Shown piece after piece: positions 31,830 to 40,736 of a stretch of 64,000 nt of DNA; positions within the stretch are counted from its first letter, which is position 1, and the number at the start of each line of letters is the position of its first letter. The notes under the pieces are model-generated. The model had not been told where the DNA came from and ran no database searches. It saw nothing but the letters and a program-made list of their open reading frames with translations. Position numbers and translations under genes: made by a program. The DNA comes from an uncultured Prevotella sp. (GTDB lineage: Bacteria > Bacteroidota > Bacteroidia > Bacteroidales > Bacteroidaceae). The stretch is taken from the NCBI GenBank assembly GCA_905234815.1, contig CAJOIX010000003.1, positions 1-64,000 on the forward strand, in the 5' to 3' direction.

Positions 31830-34028
31830 TTAATTAAACATGATGGTGAGGCCAGCCATAACGATGGACACCATCGACATGAGCTTAATCAAGATGTTGA
31901 GCGATGGACCGGATGTATCTTTGAAGGGGTCGCCCACGGTATCGCCCACGATGGTTGCTTTGTGAGCAAACGAGCCTTTACCGCCGAAATTGCCTTCCTC
32001 AACATTCTTCTTAGCATTGTCCCATGCGCCACCGGCATTGGCCATGAATACTGCCAGCGTGAAGCCACCAGCCAGACCGCCAACCAGCAGACCCAGCACA
32101 CCTGCTACGCCCAGTACCATACCAACGACGATAGGAATGATAATGGCAAGAATAGATGGGAAAATCATCTCGTGCTGAGCAGCGCGAGTAGAGATTTCTA
32201 CGCAGCGGCCATAGTCGGGAGTACCAGTACCTTCAAGTATTCCGGCAATTTCTTTAAACTGACGGCGCACTTCAACCACCATTTTCTGAGCAGCACGGCC
32301 CACAGCTTCCATGGTCAAACCGCAGAAGAGGAACGCAGCCATGGCGCCAATGAAAGCACCAACCAGCACACGTGGATTCATCAGGTTCACCTGGAAATAG
32401 TTCATAAAGTCGGGAATGGTAGCATCGGCAGCAGCGATTGTATCGCCAGCCAGATTCGTCAATTCCATACCAGCACGCGCCATAGCAATCTTGATTTCTT
32501 CGATATAGGAAGCAAGGAGTGCCAATGCTGTCAAGGCTGCACTGCCAATGGCGAAGCCTTTACCTGTGGCAGCAGTGGTGTTACCAAGTGCATCAAGTGC
32601 ATCAGTGCGATGACGAACCTCTTCGCCCAGTTCACTCATTTCAGCATTACCGCCAGCATTGTCGGCGATAGGACCATAGGCGTCGGTGGCAAGAGTGATA
32701 CCAAGGGTTGAGAGCATACCAACAGCGGCAATACCTACACCATACAGACCATGAGCCAAAGCCTCGGCTGTCATTTCTCCGTTGAATCCATTGGCGCAAA
32801 GATAGCTCAACATGATGGCTACACCGATGGTGATAACGGGGATGCAGGTAGAAATCATACCTGTGCCGATACCTTTAATAATCACGGTAGCAGAACCAGT
32901 GAGACCTGCTTCAGAAATTTTCTGAGTCGGTTTGTATGAGTGAGAAGTGTAGTACTCTGTTGCCTGACCAATGATTACACCAGCTGCCAGACCGCTGATA
33001 ACTGAGAAGGAGAGGCCAATCCAGTTTTTAACGCCAAGCAGATAGAGGATGGCAAACGTGGCCACGGCAATCAGTACGGCGCTGACGTTTGTTCCCAGTG
33101 CAAGCGATTTGAGCAAGTCGCGCATGGTGGCGCCTTCCTTGGTACGAACCAGAAAGATACCGATGAGCGAAAGGAATACGCCCACAGCGGCAATCAGCAT
33201 AGGAGCAATAACAGCTTGGAGTTGTTCCTCGCCCATTCCGGCATAAGCAGCGGCACCAAGTGCAGCAGTGGAAAGGATTGAACCGCAATAGCTCTCATAC
33301 AGGTCGGCACCCATACCAGCCACATCGCCCACATTGTCGCCTACGTTGTCGGCAATGGTTGCAGGGTTGCGGGGGTCGTCCTCGGGAATGTCGGCTTCCA
33401 CCTTACCCACGATGTCGGCACCTACGTCGGCTGCCTTTGTATAGATACCACCACCCACACGGGCAAAGAGCGCCTGAGTAGAAGCACCCATACCGAAGGT
33501 GAGCATAGTGGTGGTGATGATAATCAGTGCGGCAGAGTCGCCCTGATAGAACCAGTTGAGCACAACAAACCAAATGGCAATGTCGAGCAGACCCAGTCCA
33601 ACCACGGTCAGACCCATCACGGCACCTGAGCGGAAGGCGATTTTCAGACCTGCGTCGAGGCTCTTACGAGCTGCATTTGCTGTACGGCCGCTGGCATAGG
33701 TGGCAGTTTTCATACCGAAGAATCCTGCCAAACCAGAGAAGAAACCACCAGTTAGGAAGGCAAAGGGTACCCATTCGTTCTGCACCTTCAGGTAGTAAGC
33801 CATGAAGGCAAACAGGGCGCAGAGGGCGATGAATACGTAGAACACCACCTTGTACTGTTGTTTCAGATAAGCCATAGCGCCGTCGCGCACATACTTGGCA
33901 ATTTCTTTCATTCTCGGAGTTCCTTCGTCTGCCTTAATCATGGTGCAGAAGAAGTAGTAGGCCATGCCTAATGCCACGATAGAAGCGATGGGCACAAGCC
34001 AAAATACTTGAGGAATGTTCTCAAACAT
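31830..34028 (-). CDS. hppA: Membrane-bound (sodium-translocating-type) pyrophosphatase
   Basis: 732 aa; GGGIYTKAADVGADIVGKVEADIPEDDPRNPATIADNVGDNVGD; GNTTAATGKGFAIGSAALTALAL. Confidence 0.97.
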   Translation of the reverse strand: MFENIPQVFWLVPIASIVALGMAYYFFCTMIKADEGTPRMKEIAKYVRDGAMAYLKQQYKVVFYVFIALCALFAFMAYYLKVQNEWVPFAFLTGGFFSGLAGFFGMKTATYASGRTANAARKSLDAGLKIAFRSGAVMGLTVVGLGLLDIAIWFVVLNWFYQGDSAALIIITTTMLTFGMGASTQALFARVGGGIYTKAADVGADIVGKVEADIPEDDPRNPATIADNVGDNVGDVAGMGADLYESYCGSILSTAALGAAAYAGMGEEQLQAVIAPMLIAAVGVFLSLIGIFLVRTKEGATMRDLLKSLALGTNVSAVLIAVATFAILYLLGVKNWIGLSFSVISGLAAGVIIGQATEYYTSHSYKPTQKISEAGLTGSATVIIKGIGTGMISTCIPVITIGVAIMLSYLCANGFNGEMTAEALAHGLYGVGIAAVGMLSTLGITLATDAYGPIADNAGGNAEMSELGEEVRHRTDALDALGNTTAATGKGFAIGSAALTALALLASYIEEIKIAMARAGMELTNLAGDTIAAADATIPDFMNYFQVNLMNPRVLVGAFIGAMAAFLFCGLTMEAVGRAAQKMVVEVRRQFKEIAGILEGTGTPDYGRCVEISTRAAQHEMIFPSILAIIIPIVVGMVLGVAGVLGLLVGGLAGGFTLAVFMANAGGAWDNAKKNVEEGNFGGKGSFAHKATIVGDTVGDPFKDTSGPSLNILIKLMSMVSIVMAGLTIMFN

Positions 34029-34060
34029 AGTGTAAAAAATTTAAGTATTTAGTAATAGTA

Positions 34061-35206
34061 TTAGAATCGGAAATCAAGTTCAATGTCGGCCATGTTGTAG
34101 TTATGGTCGGCCAGTGAACGGTCGTTCACGCGCACTACCTCGGCATTGATCTGAATATTTTTGTGGATGAGATAGTTCACACCGACTTCGTACATGGTCT
34201 TGGCCTTGGACCACTCTGCGTTGCTACGATACAAATCGTAGCGGGCCTTGGCGTAGAGTTTCTTCTTGATGATTGGTGCAATGGTGAGTGCATACACACC
34301 GTCGGCCTTATCGCCAATAGCGGGGTTCAGAGTGCAGTCGCCCGAGTGTTCGGCTTTCTGCATACGGGTTTTGAAGGCCTGACCTGTAGAGTGGATGTAT
34401 TCCGAGCGGAATGTCCAGTCGTTCACTTTGTATTCGGCAGAGAGGGCGTAGCGGCGCTGCGAGAGCGAGCGTGTGCCAGTGCGTTCCACTTGTTGTCCAT
34501 TGGCGTCGGTTTCGGTCCATGTTCCCTTGCGGGCATAAGAGCCGGTCCAGCCAAATGCACCAATGCGCATTCCTCTGACGGGCATCACCCAAAAACCTCC
34601 GATCAGATCTTTGCGCTGGTCAACATCGCTAATGTTGATGCCTTGGCCGTTGAACACGCCCACCTGGTAGTGGAGCAGTGCGCGACCTTTCGCGTTTTTC
34701 AGCAAATCACCCTGAATCTGCACACCGATGTCGCGACCATTGGATGCGTGCATACCGGCACGATCGCTGAAACCAGCCAGAGCACTCACGTTTTGCGAGT
34801 AGCTCATGAAGCCCTGATCGATTGGGTGCATGGGGTTTTCAAAGGTGAACGGACGTTTGAACTGACCTGCTTTCACCATGAAGAAGGGATATTTCTGCCA
34901 TTCGGCAAAGAGATCTACCACACGGGGCGAAGAGCCGAGCGTTGAGGTATTGCCGTTGAACTGAATCTGGGCTTTCCAATAGAAATCGTTGGCAATGCGG
35001 CCATCGAGCGACAGACGCAACATACGCAAACTGAACGAGTTGGACTTTGCCCCTTCCTGACCATTGGCCTGATACTGAAGCATACCATAGCCTGTAAGTT
35101 TCACGTCTTGAATCCAATCGGGAATCTTAATGGTCTTTTCTTTCTCCTGAGCGTTTGCCGTAAGGGCGAGACAGGCTACAAAGAGAGATACGAGAAGTTT
35201 TTTCAT
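34061..35206 (-). CDS. Phosphate-selective porin OprO/OprP-like outer membrane protein
   Basis: Signal peptide MKKLLVSLFVACLALTANAQ; short-chain porin pattern with AGQFKRPFTFENP; aromatic C-terminus IELDFRF; start set at MKKLLVS. Confidence 0.8.
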   Translation of the reverse strand: MKKLLVSLFVACLALTANAQEKEKTIKIPDWIQDVKLTGYGMLQYQANGQEGAKSNSFSLRMLRLSLDGRIANDFYWKAQIQFNGNTSTLGSSPRVVDLFAEWQKYPFFMVKAGQFKRPFTFENPMHPIDQGFMSYSQNVSALAGFSDRAGMHASNGRDIGVQIQGDLLKNAKGRALLHYQVGVFNGQGINISDVDQRKDLIGGFWVMPVRGMRIGAFGWTGSYARKGTWTETDANGQQVERTGTRSLSQRRYALSAEYKVNDWTFRSEYIHSTGQAFKTRMQKAEHSGDCTLNPAIGDKADGVYALTIAPIIKKKLYAKARYDLYRSNAEWSKAKTMYEVGVNYLIHKNIQINAEVVRVNDRSLADHNYNMADIELDFRF

Positions 35207-35277
35207 CTGGTATTTAATTAAAGTAACGGGCAAATATATACATTTTTTATTATATGCCTCTATTTTTCCTAATTTTT

Positions 35278-36963
35278 TTAACAAGCGAGCACCATGAGCT
35301 GTGCGGTGAAGATGCGCAGGAACATGGCCAGCGGATAAACCGTTGAATAACCCACGGCGGGGGCTTGCTTGCTACATTCGCCGTTGGCAAAGGCCAATGC
35401 GGGCGGATCGGTATATGAACCGGCTATCATACCCATCAGCGTGAAGTAATTGATTTTATACTTCAGGCGGGCGAAGGTGCCCACAAGCAGAATGGGGATA
35501 ACAGTGATCAGGAATCCACAATAGACAAACTTGATGCCATCGCCTGCCACAACCGTGTTCCAGAAACTTGCACCGGCTTTAATGCCGACACTGGCCAGGA
35601 ACAGCGCCAGACCGGTTTCGCGCAGCATCAGGTTGGCCGATGTGGTGGTGTAGTTCACGAGTTTGAGCAAGTGTCCATATCGCCCAATGAGGATGGCGAT
35701 GATGAGCGGACCGCCGGCCAAACCGAGCTTCAAGGGAACGGGCAATCCGGGAATGGCAAAGGGGATGCTACCGAAGATCAGGCCCACGAAGATACCGATG
35801 AAGATAGTGGCGATATTGGGGTGGTTCAGTCGCTGCTGCGAATCGCCAAAGAGTTCGGCTACACGCTGCACATTGTCTTCCGGACCAACCACCATGACGC
35901 GGTCGCCCACATGGAAGTGGTGGTTGCGCGAGGCAAAGAGTTCTATGCCGTGGCGGGTGATGCGGGTGATATTCACGCCATACACACTCGAGAAGTGCAT
36001 CTTGGCCAGTGTTTTTCCGTTGATTTTCTGCGAAGTGACAACCAGTCGGCGCGATACCATCGGCATATTCTCGTCAACGTGCTCCCACTCTTTCTCCAAG
36101 CGCGGGCCGATGAAGGTCTGAATGGGCTCGGCGTCGGCCTCGGCGCAGACGATGAGCACCTCGTCGCCAATGTGGAGCTGCGTGTCGCGATTGGGGATAG
36201 AAATCTGACCATCGTGCAAGATTCGGGTGCAAACCACGTCACGCTTCAGAAATTCGTTCACTTCCATCAGCGTACGACCGGCTATAAACTCGTTCTGCAC
36301 GCGCAGAATCATCTGGTGGGGCTTTTCGTGCGGGTTGGCTGCTTCGGCATCGGCCAGCTGCTGCTCTTCAGCCTGATAGCTTACCTTGCAGATATAGCGA
36401 ATGGCTATCATGGAGAGGATGATGCCCACAACGGCCAACGGATAGGCACAGGCATAGGCCGAAGCGATATCGGGTGCATTGCCGTTGGGGAAAAAAGCAC
36501 CCAATGCCTCGTTGGCTGCACCCAGACCTGGCGTATTGGTCACGGCGCCATAGAGCGTACCGATAAGCATGGGCAGATGCTGAGTGGTGGTTGTGTCGAA
36601 AAAGAGATAATAACAACCGAACATCACGGCGATGTTCAACAATACAATGCAAGTGGTGAGAATGTTCATGCGAACGCCGCCGGCGCGGAACGATTCAAAA
36701 AAGCCCGGGCCTACCTGCAAACCGATGCAAAAGACGAAGAGCACCAAGCCGAAATCTTGCATGAATGTGAGCACCGGCTGGGGACCCGTGAAGTGCAGAT
36801 GACCGGCCAGAATACCGGCGAAGAGCACGAAGGTCACGCCGAGGTTGATACCGAACACCTTGATTCGGCCAAGCATGACACCCACAAAAATTACACTTGC
36901 GTAGAGCAAAATGATGTGAGCCACAGAGTCTGTAGCTGTGAACAGGTTAATTATCCAATCCAT
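35278..36963 (-). CDS. AspT/YidE/YbjL-family transporter with TrkA-C domains
   Basis: Repeated membrane halves (GRIKVFGINLGVTFVLFAGILAGHL; GLALFLASVGIKAGASF), two internal RCK_C domains, TDPPALAFAN. Confidence 0.9.
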   Translation of the reverse strand: MDWIINLFTATDSVAHIILLYASVIFVGVMLGRIKVFGINLGVTFVLFAGILAGHLHFTGPQPVLTFMQDFGLVLFVFCIGLQVGPGFFESFRAGGVRMNILTTCIVLLNIAVMFGCYYLFFDTTTTQHLPMLIGTLYGAVTNTPGLGAANEALGAFFPNGNAPDIASAYACAYPLAVVGIILSMIAIRYICKVSYQAEEQQLADAEAANPHEKPHQMILRVQNEFIAGRTLMEVNEFLKRDVVCTRILHDGQISIPNRDTQLHIGDEVLIVCAEADAEPIQTFIGPRLEKEWEHVDENMPMVSRRLVVTSQKINGKTLAKMHFSSVYGVNITRITRHGIELFASRNHHFHVGDRVMVVGPEDNVQRVAELFGDSQQRLNHPNIATIFIGIFVGLIFGSIPFAIPGLPVPLKLGLAGGPLIIAILIGRYGHLLKLVNYTTTSANLMLRETGLALFLASVGIKAGASFWNTVVAGDGIKFVYCGFLITVIPILLVGTFARLKYKINYFTLMGMIAGSYTDPPALAFANGECSKQAPAVGYSTVYPLAMFLRIFTAQLMVLAC

Positions 36964-37078
36964 TTTTTGATTTATATATTATTAATTTTCTTGTCCACTG
37001 ATGGGCGAGGTCGGCACGGCTCTCTTCATGCGCTGAACGCGCCTGCGGGCCGAGCACGGCTCCTCTAAAAAGTGCCCA

Positions 37079-37111
37079 CAAAAGTAAGAAAATGTATCCA
37101 ATGTGCCAAAA
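37079..37111 (-). promoter_or_regulatory. Putative promoter of the AspT-like transporter (TTTTG-N20-TACTTTTG)
   Basis: Minus strand: -33 TTTTG at 37107-37111, -7 TACTTTTG at 37079-37086. Confidence 0.6.
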
Positions 37112-37399
37112 TATACACCGCAGTCTAACGATTCTACTTGATTTAAATCAAAAATAAACAAATTTTCAAAAATTTCCGATAAAAAAGTTTAAAATTATTA
37201 ACGATTACCCTGTATTTTTGTCTCAGCAATCAAGCTCAAGTCTTTAATAGGTTAGGTAAAAAGAAAAACATTTGGTACATTCTTGTACCAAGACAAAACG
37301 AGAGAGAACGAAAAAAGAGTGAATGAACGCAGTGTTCATTTGCTCTTTTTTTTGCATTTTACACCCCCTCAAAAAACAGGTGCAGAACTATCGGTTTCT

Positions 37400-37511
37400 A
37401 AAAGCTATGCTTTTGCCCTTCAAAAGCTATCCTTTTGCAGCCTAAAAGCTATGCTTTTGCCGTCCAAAAGCATAGCTTTTGAAAGCGGGTTTCTATCTTA
37501 TTGAAAATCAA
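37400..37511. repeat. 22-bp-period palindromic array C (4 units)
   Basis: Units at 37400, 37422, 37444, 37466; 31-bp flank ending TTGAAAATCAA. Confidence 0.9.
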
Positions 37512-37532
37512 GTGCTTAGTAAACTAAAAAAA

Positions 37533-37560
37533 AGTGATGTCTTGTTGAAAGGACATCACT
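37533..37560 (-). terminator. Terminator overlapping the stop codon of the MBL-fold gene
   Basis: AGTGATGTC/GACATCACT stem with minus-strand T-run. Confidence 0.75.
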
Positions 37561-38350
37561 CCGTATCGAGTTCAAATAACATTGGTTCAGTTCTGTTGAG
37601 CACGGTCAACTGCACATCGGGGAAACGCTCCAGCGCACTGGCGGCACAACTGTAGGCAATTTCGGGGCGGTTGTTGTCGCGCGAGAGATGACAAAGCCAT
37701 ACGTGCTGGCAGCGTTCGGAAAGATAATCGCTCAGCGCCTGGGCACACGCAGCATTGCTCAAATGCCCGCGCGGACTCAATATGCGCCGTTTCAGCATCT
37801 CCGGATAACGGCCTGCGCGCAGCATTTCCTCATCGTGGTTCGACTCCAGCACCAGATAGTCGGCCTGACTTATTTCCTGACAGAGCTCTTCAGTGAGCTT
37901 TCCGCAATCGGTGATAATCACGAACCGGCGGCCTTCGTGGCTCAGCGTGTACGATACGCAGTCCCAACTGTCGTGGCTGACCTGCTGAACGCATATAGTA
38001 AACGCACCCAAGGTAAACTCATTGCCCACTGCCACCTCGCGACGCAGCTCGTAAGGAACCTTCGGATGGATGACCGGATTGTTGTCTATACCCTGAAACG
38101 TGCTATGGGTAGCATAAACAGGTATCTTATGGCGCGTGGCAAGTTTACCGGCCGTGCGGGCATGGTCGCCATGGTCGTGTGTGAGCAACAGCGCGTGGAT
38201 GTTATTCAGCGCGTGACCATAACGCCACAGCGTGCTCTTCATCGTGCGAATGCCAATGCCCGCATCAATCAAGAGCGACGTGCGACCGTCGCTCAGCAGA
38301 TAGCTGTTGCCACTGCTGCCACTGCCCAGTGAAAGAAACTTCAACTTCAT
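37556..38350 (-). CDS. MBL-fold metallohydrolase (YycJ-like)
   Basis: LGSGSSGNSYLLSDG, LLTHDHGDHARTAGKLA, ESNHDEEML, LCHLSRDNN. Confidence 0.92.
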   Translation of the reverse strand: MKLKFLSLGSGSSGNSYLLSDGRTSLLIDAGIGIRTMKSTLWRYGHALNNIHALLLTHDHGDHARTAGKLATRHKIPVYATHSTFQGIDNNPVIHPKVPYELRREVAVGNEFTLGAFTICVQQVSHDSWDCVSYTLSHEGRRFVIITDCGKLTEELCQEISQADYLVLESNHDEEMLRAGRYPEMLKRRILSPRGHLSNAACAQALSDYLSERCQHVWLCHLSRDNNRPEIAYSCAASALERFPDVQLTVLNRTEPMLFELDTE

Positions 38351-38461
38351 ACGAACTGCAAAGTTATAAAAAAATTCATTCTTTGCAGTCGATCGGGCAT
38401 CGCATTTTCGTCGCCGCTCCTACAATTTTTCGGGCTTTCAGCACTTTTTCTTCCCCGTCGG

Positions 38462-39238
38462 TCACATCACCACGTCGAGCACCATCATCAGCGCAAAGCC
38501 AACGGCAAAACCAATCGTGCTGAGATTGGAGTGTTTGCCACTCGATGCCTCGGGAATCAACTCTTCCACCACTACATAGAGCATGGCTCCTGCCGCAAAG
38601 GCGAGCATATAGGGAAGCACCGGCATTAGCGCCGATGCCAGCAGCATCACGGCCAATGCGCCGATAGGTTCTACCACACCGCTGGCCGAGCCTATCAGGA
38701 AAGAGCGCCAACGGCTGTTGCCAGCGGCTCGCATCGGCATGGAAATGATGGCGCCTTCGGGAACATTCTGAATGGCAATACCTATCGCCACGGCCATGGC
38801 TGCCGCCGAAGATAACTGCGCTGCACCATGCTCGGCACCAGCAAACACCACACCCACGGCCATTCCCTCGGGCAGATTATGTATCGTCACGGCAAGCACC
38901 AGCATGGCGGTCTTTGACAAACGGGCACGCAGACCTTCGGGCTTGTCCGTGCCGATATGCAGGTGGGGCGTCAATTCGTCAACCAACAACAGGAAACCTA
39001 TGCCTAACAGAAAGCCCACCACTGCGGGAACAACAGCCCACTTGCCACTATCGCTCATCATCTCTATCGCGGGAATCAACAGTGACCACACCGATGCGGC
39101 CACCATTACGCCAGATGCAAAGCCAAGCAGAGACTTCTGCAGGCGATCCGAAAGCTCACCGTGAATAAAGAAAACAAAGGCTGAACCGAGCACAGTGCCT
39201 AACAGCGGAATGAGCAGGCCGATAAGAATTGTATCCAT
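38462..39238 (-). CDS. ZIP family metal transporter
   Basis: Hydrophobic; HNLPEGMAVGVVFAG and QNVPEGAIISMPMRA motifs; start set at MDTILIGLL. Confidence 0.93.
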   Translation of the reverse strand: MDTILIGLLIPLLGTVLGSAFVFFIHGELSDRLQKSLLGFASGVMVAASVWSLLIPAIEMMSDSGKWAVVPAVVGFLLGIGFLLLVDELTPHLHIGTDKPEGLRARLSKTAMLVLAVTIHNLPEGMAVGVVFAGAEHGAAQLSSAAAMAVAIGIAIQNVPEGAIISMPMRAAGNSRWRSFLIGSASGVVEPIGALAVMLLASALMPVLPYMLAFAAGAMLYVVVEELIPEASSGKHSNLSTIGFAVGFALMMVLDVVM

Positions 39239-39349
39239 AGTTATCAATGAGGTGGTTACTTTTTGCAAAAATACGAAAATTAAAAAGAAACAACCACCGA
39301 ACGAGAAATTTCCTTCGCTGGCCCAATCCGCCAGCGGGCCTGCCCCACT

Positions 39350-39548
39350 CTGCCACGGGCTGAGCTACATAAATGAAAAGACCGCAGCGTGAAAAAAATC
39401 TTTCGCTGCGGTCTTTTCTTTTGTGACTCCCGCGGGATTGACTTTCGTCCATCCCTTCCCTGCCACGGGCCGAGCTACACAAAAGAAAGACCGCAGCATG
39501 AAAGAAATCTTTCGCTGCGGTCTTTTCTTTTGTGACTCCCGCGGGATT
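39350..39548. repeat. About 110-bp tandem duplication of the tRNA-Arg 3' end plus terminator
   Basis: 39350-39439 and 39460-39548 near-identical: TGCCACGGGC...GACCGCAGC hairpin...TTTGTGACTCCCGCGGGATT. Confidence 0.9.
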
Positions 39549-39606
39549 CAAACCCACAACCTTCTGATCCGTAGTCAGATGCTCTATTCAGTTGAGCTAG
39601 GGAGCC
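39533..39606 (-). tRNA. tRNA-Arg(ACG)
   Basis: GGCTCCC/GGGAGTC acceptor stem, anticodon loop CTACGGA, T-loop GGTTTGAATCC. Confidence 0.95.
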
Positions 39607-39674
39607 AGCATATTAACCTTTTTGCGCCTCCATTTTTGGATTTGCGGTTGCAAAAGTAGTAAGATTTTTCGTTC

Positions 39675-40730
39675 CTACAAAACTTTTACAGAGTTTTTTT
39701 GAATTATTTTTTCACTCAGCTGGCTGAAATGACGCTTTCCTCTGGCATAGTACTGCCACAGAATGGAGTGCTGATGCTTCTCTTCGCAGCCGCTGATTCG
39801 GCGGTTTTGCTGTATGCGCTGGCGGTCACCTTCAAAATCTTTGCGCCACTGGCGATAAGCGCGCCGACCGCGGATAATGGCCATACAGTCGGCCAGATTC
39901 CGGTTGAGCAACAGCGTCTGCAAGGCTGCCAACAGGTCGAGCAGCAAACGGATGCGCATGGTGGAGGGCAATTCGTCGGCCGGCAGGTTCTTGTAGAGCA
40001 TGGTCAGATTGTTGCGGAAGTTGAGGAAAGTCTTCATGGGGTTTGACTTTGGCAGCGTGCCGCCACCCACATGATAAACCACACTGGCCGGTATGCAGGC
40101 CAATCGCCGCCCTGCCAACCGCAATCGCCAACAGAAATCTATTTCCTCCTGATGGGCAAAGAAGCGGGCATCGAGTCCGCCTACGGCAAAAAAGTCGTCG
40201 CGGCGTACCATCAGTGCCGCACCCGTTGCCCAGTGGATATCCACAATGTCGTCATATTGTCCGGCATCGCGTTCCACCGTATCGAAGATTCGCCCACGGC
40301 AGTAGGGATAGCCCCACTTATCAATGTAGCCGCCGGAGGCTCCTGCATATTCAAACGCAGAGCGATCGAAAATCGAGCGTAGCTTCGGCTGACAGGCAGC
40401 ATAGTCAGGGTGTTCGTCGAGAAATACTAACATCGGTTCCAACCAGCCTTCAGACACTTCTATATCGCTGTTGAGCAACAGCAGAAATTCTTCCTTCGTC
40501 TCCTGCAGGGCACGGTTGTAACCTTCGGCGAAGCCATAATTTTGGTCGAGCAGTATAAGCGGCAGCTGCGGATATTCGCGCCGCAGGAAGTCAACAGAAT
40601 CGTCGGTCGAAGCATTATCGGCAATATAGACCGTGGCCAGGTGCGACGAATGAGCCACCACCGAGGGCAGATATTTCTCCAGCATCTGCCGCCCGTTCCA
40701 GTTGAGAATGACGATTGCTATCCGTTTCAT
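39675..40730 (-). CDS. Glycosyltransferase family 2 (rhamnosyltransferase-like)
   Basis: IAIVILNWNGRQMLEKYLPSV, ADNASTDDSVDFLR, LLLNSDIEVSEGWLEPM, GGLDARFFAHQEEIDFCWRLR. Confidence 0.93.
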   Translation of the reverse strand: MKRIAIVILNWNGRQMLEKYLPSVVAHSSHLATVYIADNASTDDSVDFLRREYPQLPLILLDQNYGFAEGYNRALQETKEEFLLLLNSDIEVSEGWLEPMLVFLDEHPDYAACQPKLRSIFDRSAFEYAGASGGYIDKWGYPYCRGRIFDTVERDAGQYDDIVDIHWATGAALMVRRDDFFAVGGLDARFFAHQEEIDFCWRLRLAGRRLACIPASVVYHVGGGTLPKSNPMKTFLNFRNNLTMLYKNLPADELPSTMRIRLLLDLLAALQTLLLNRNLADCMAIIRGRRAYRQWRKDFEGDRQRIQQNRRISGCEEKHQHSILWQYYARGKRHFSQLSEKIIQKNSVKVL

Positions 40731-40736
40731 CTTGAT

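Noticed and set aside
31758-32711. 317-aa plus-strand ORF beginning MMMVVMMMVMMIL
   Set aside because: Start is the complement of the His tract and the rest is antisense to hppA.
39156-39557. 133-aa minus-strand ORF with internal repeat
   Set aside because: Spans the tRNA-Arg 3' end duplication and terminators; non-coding.
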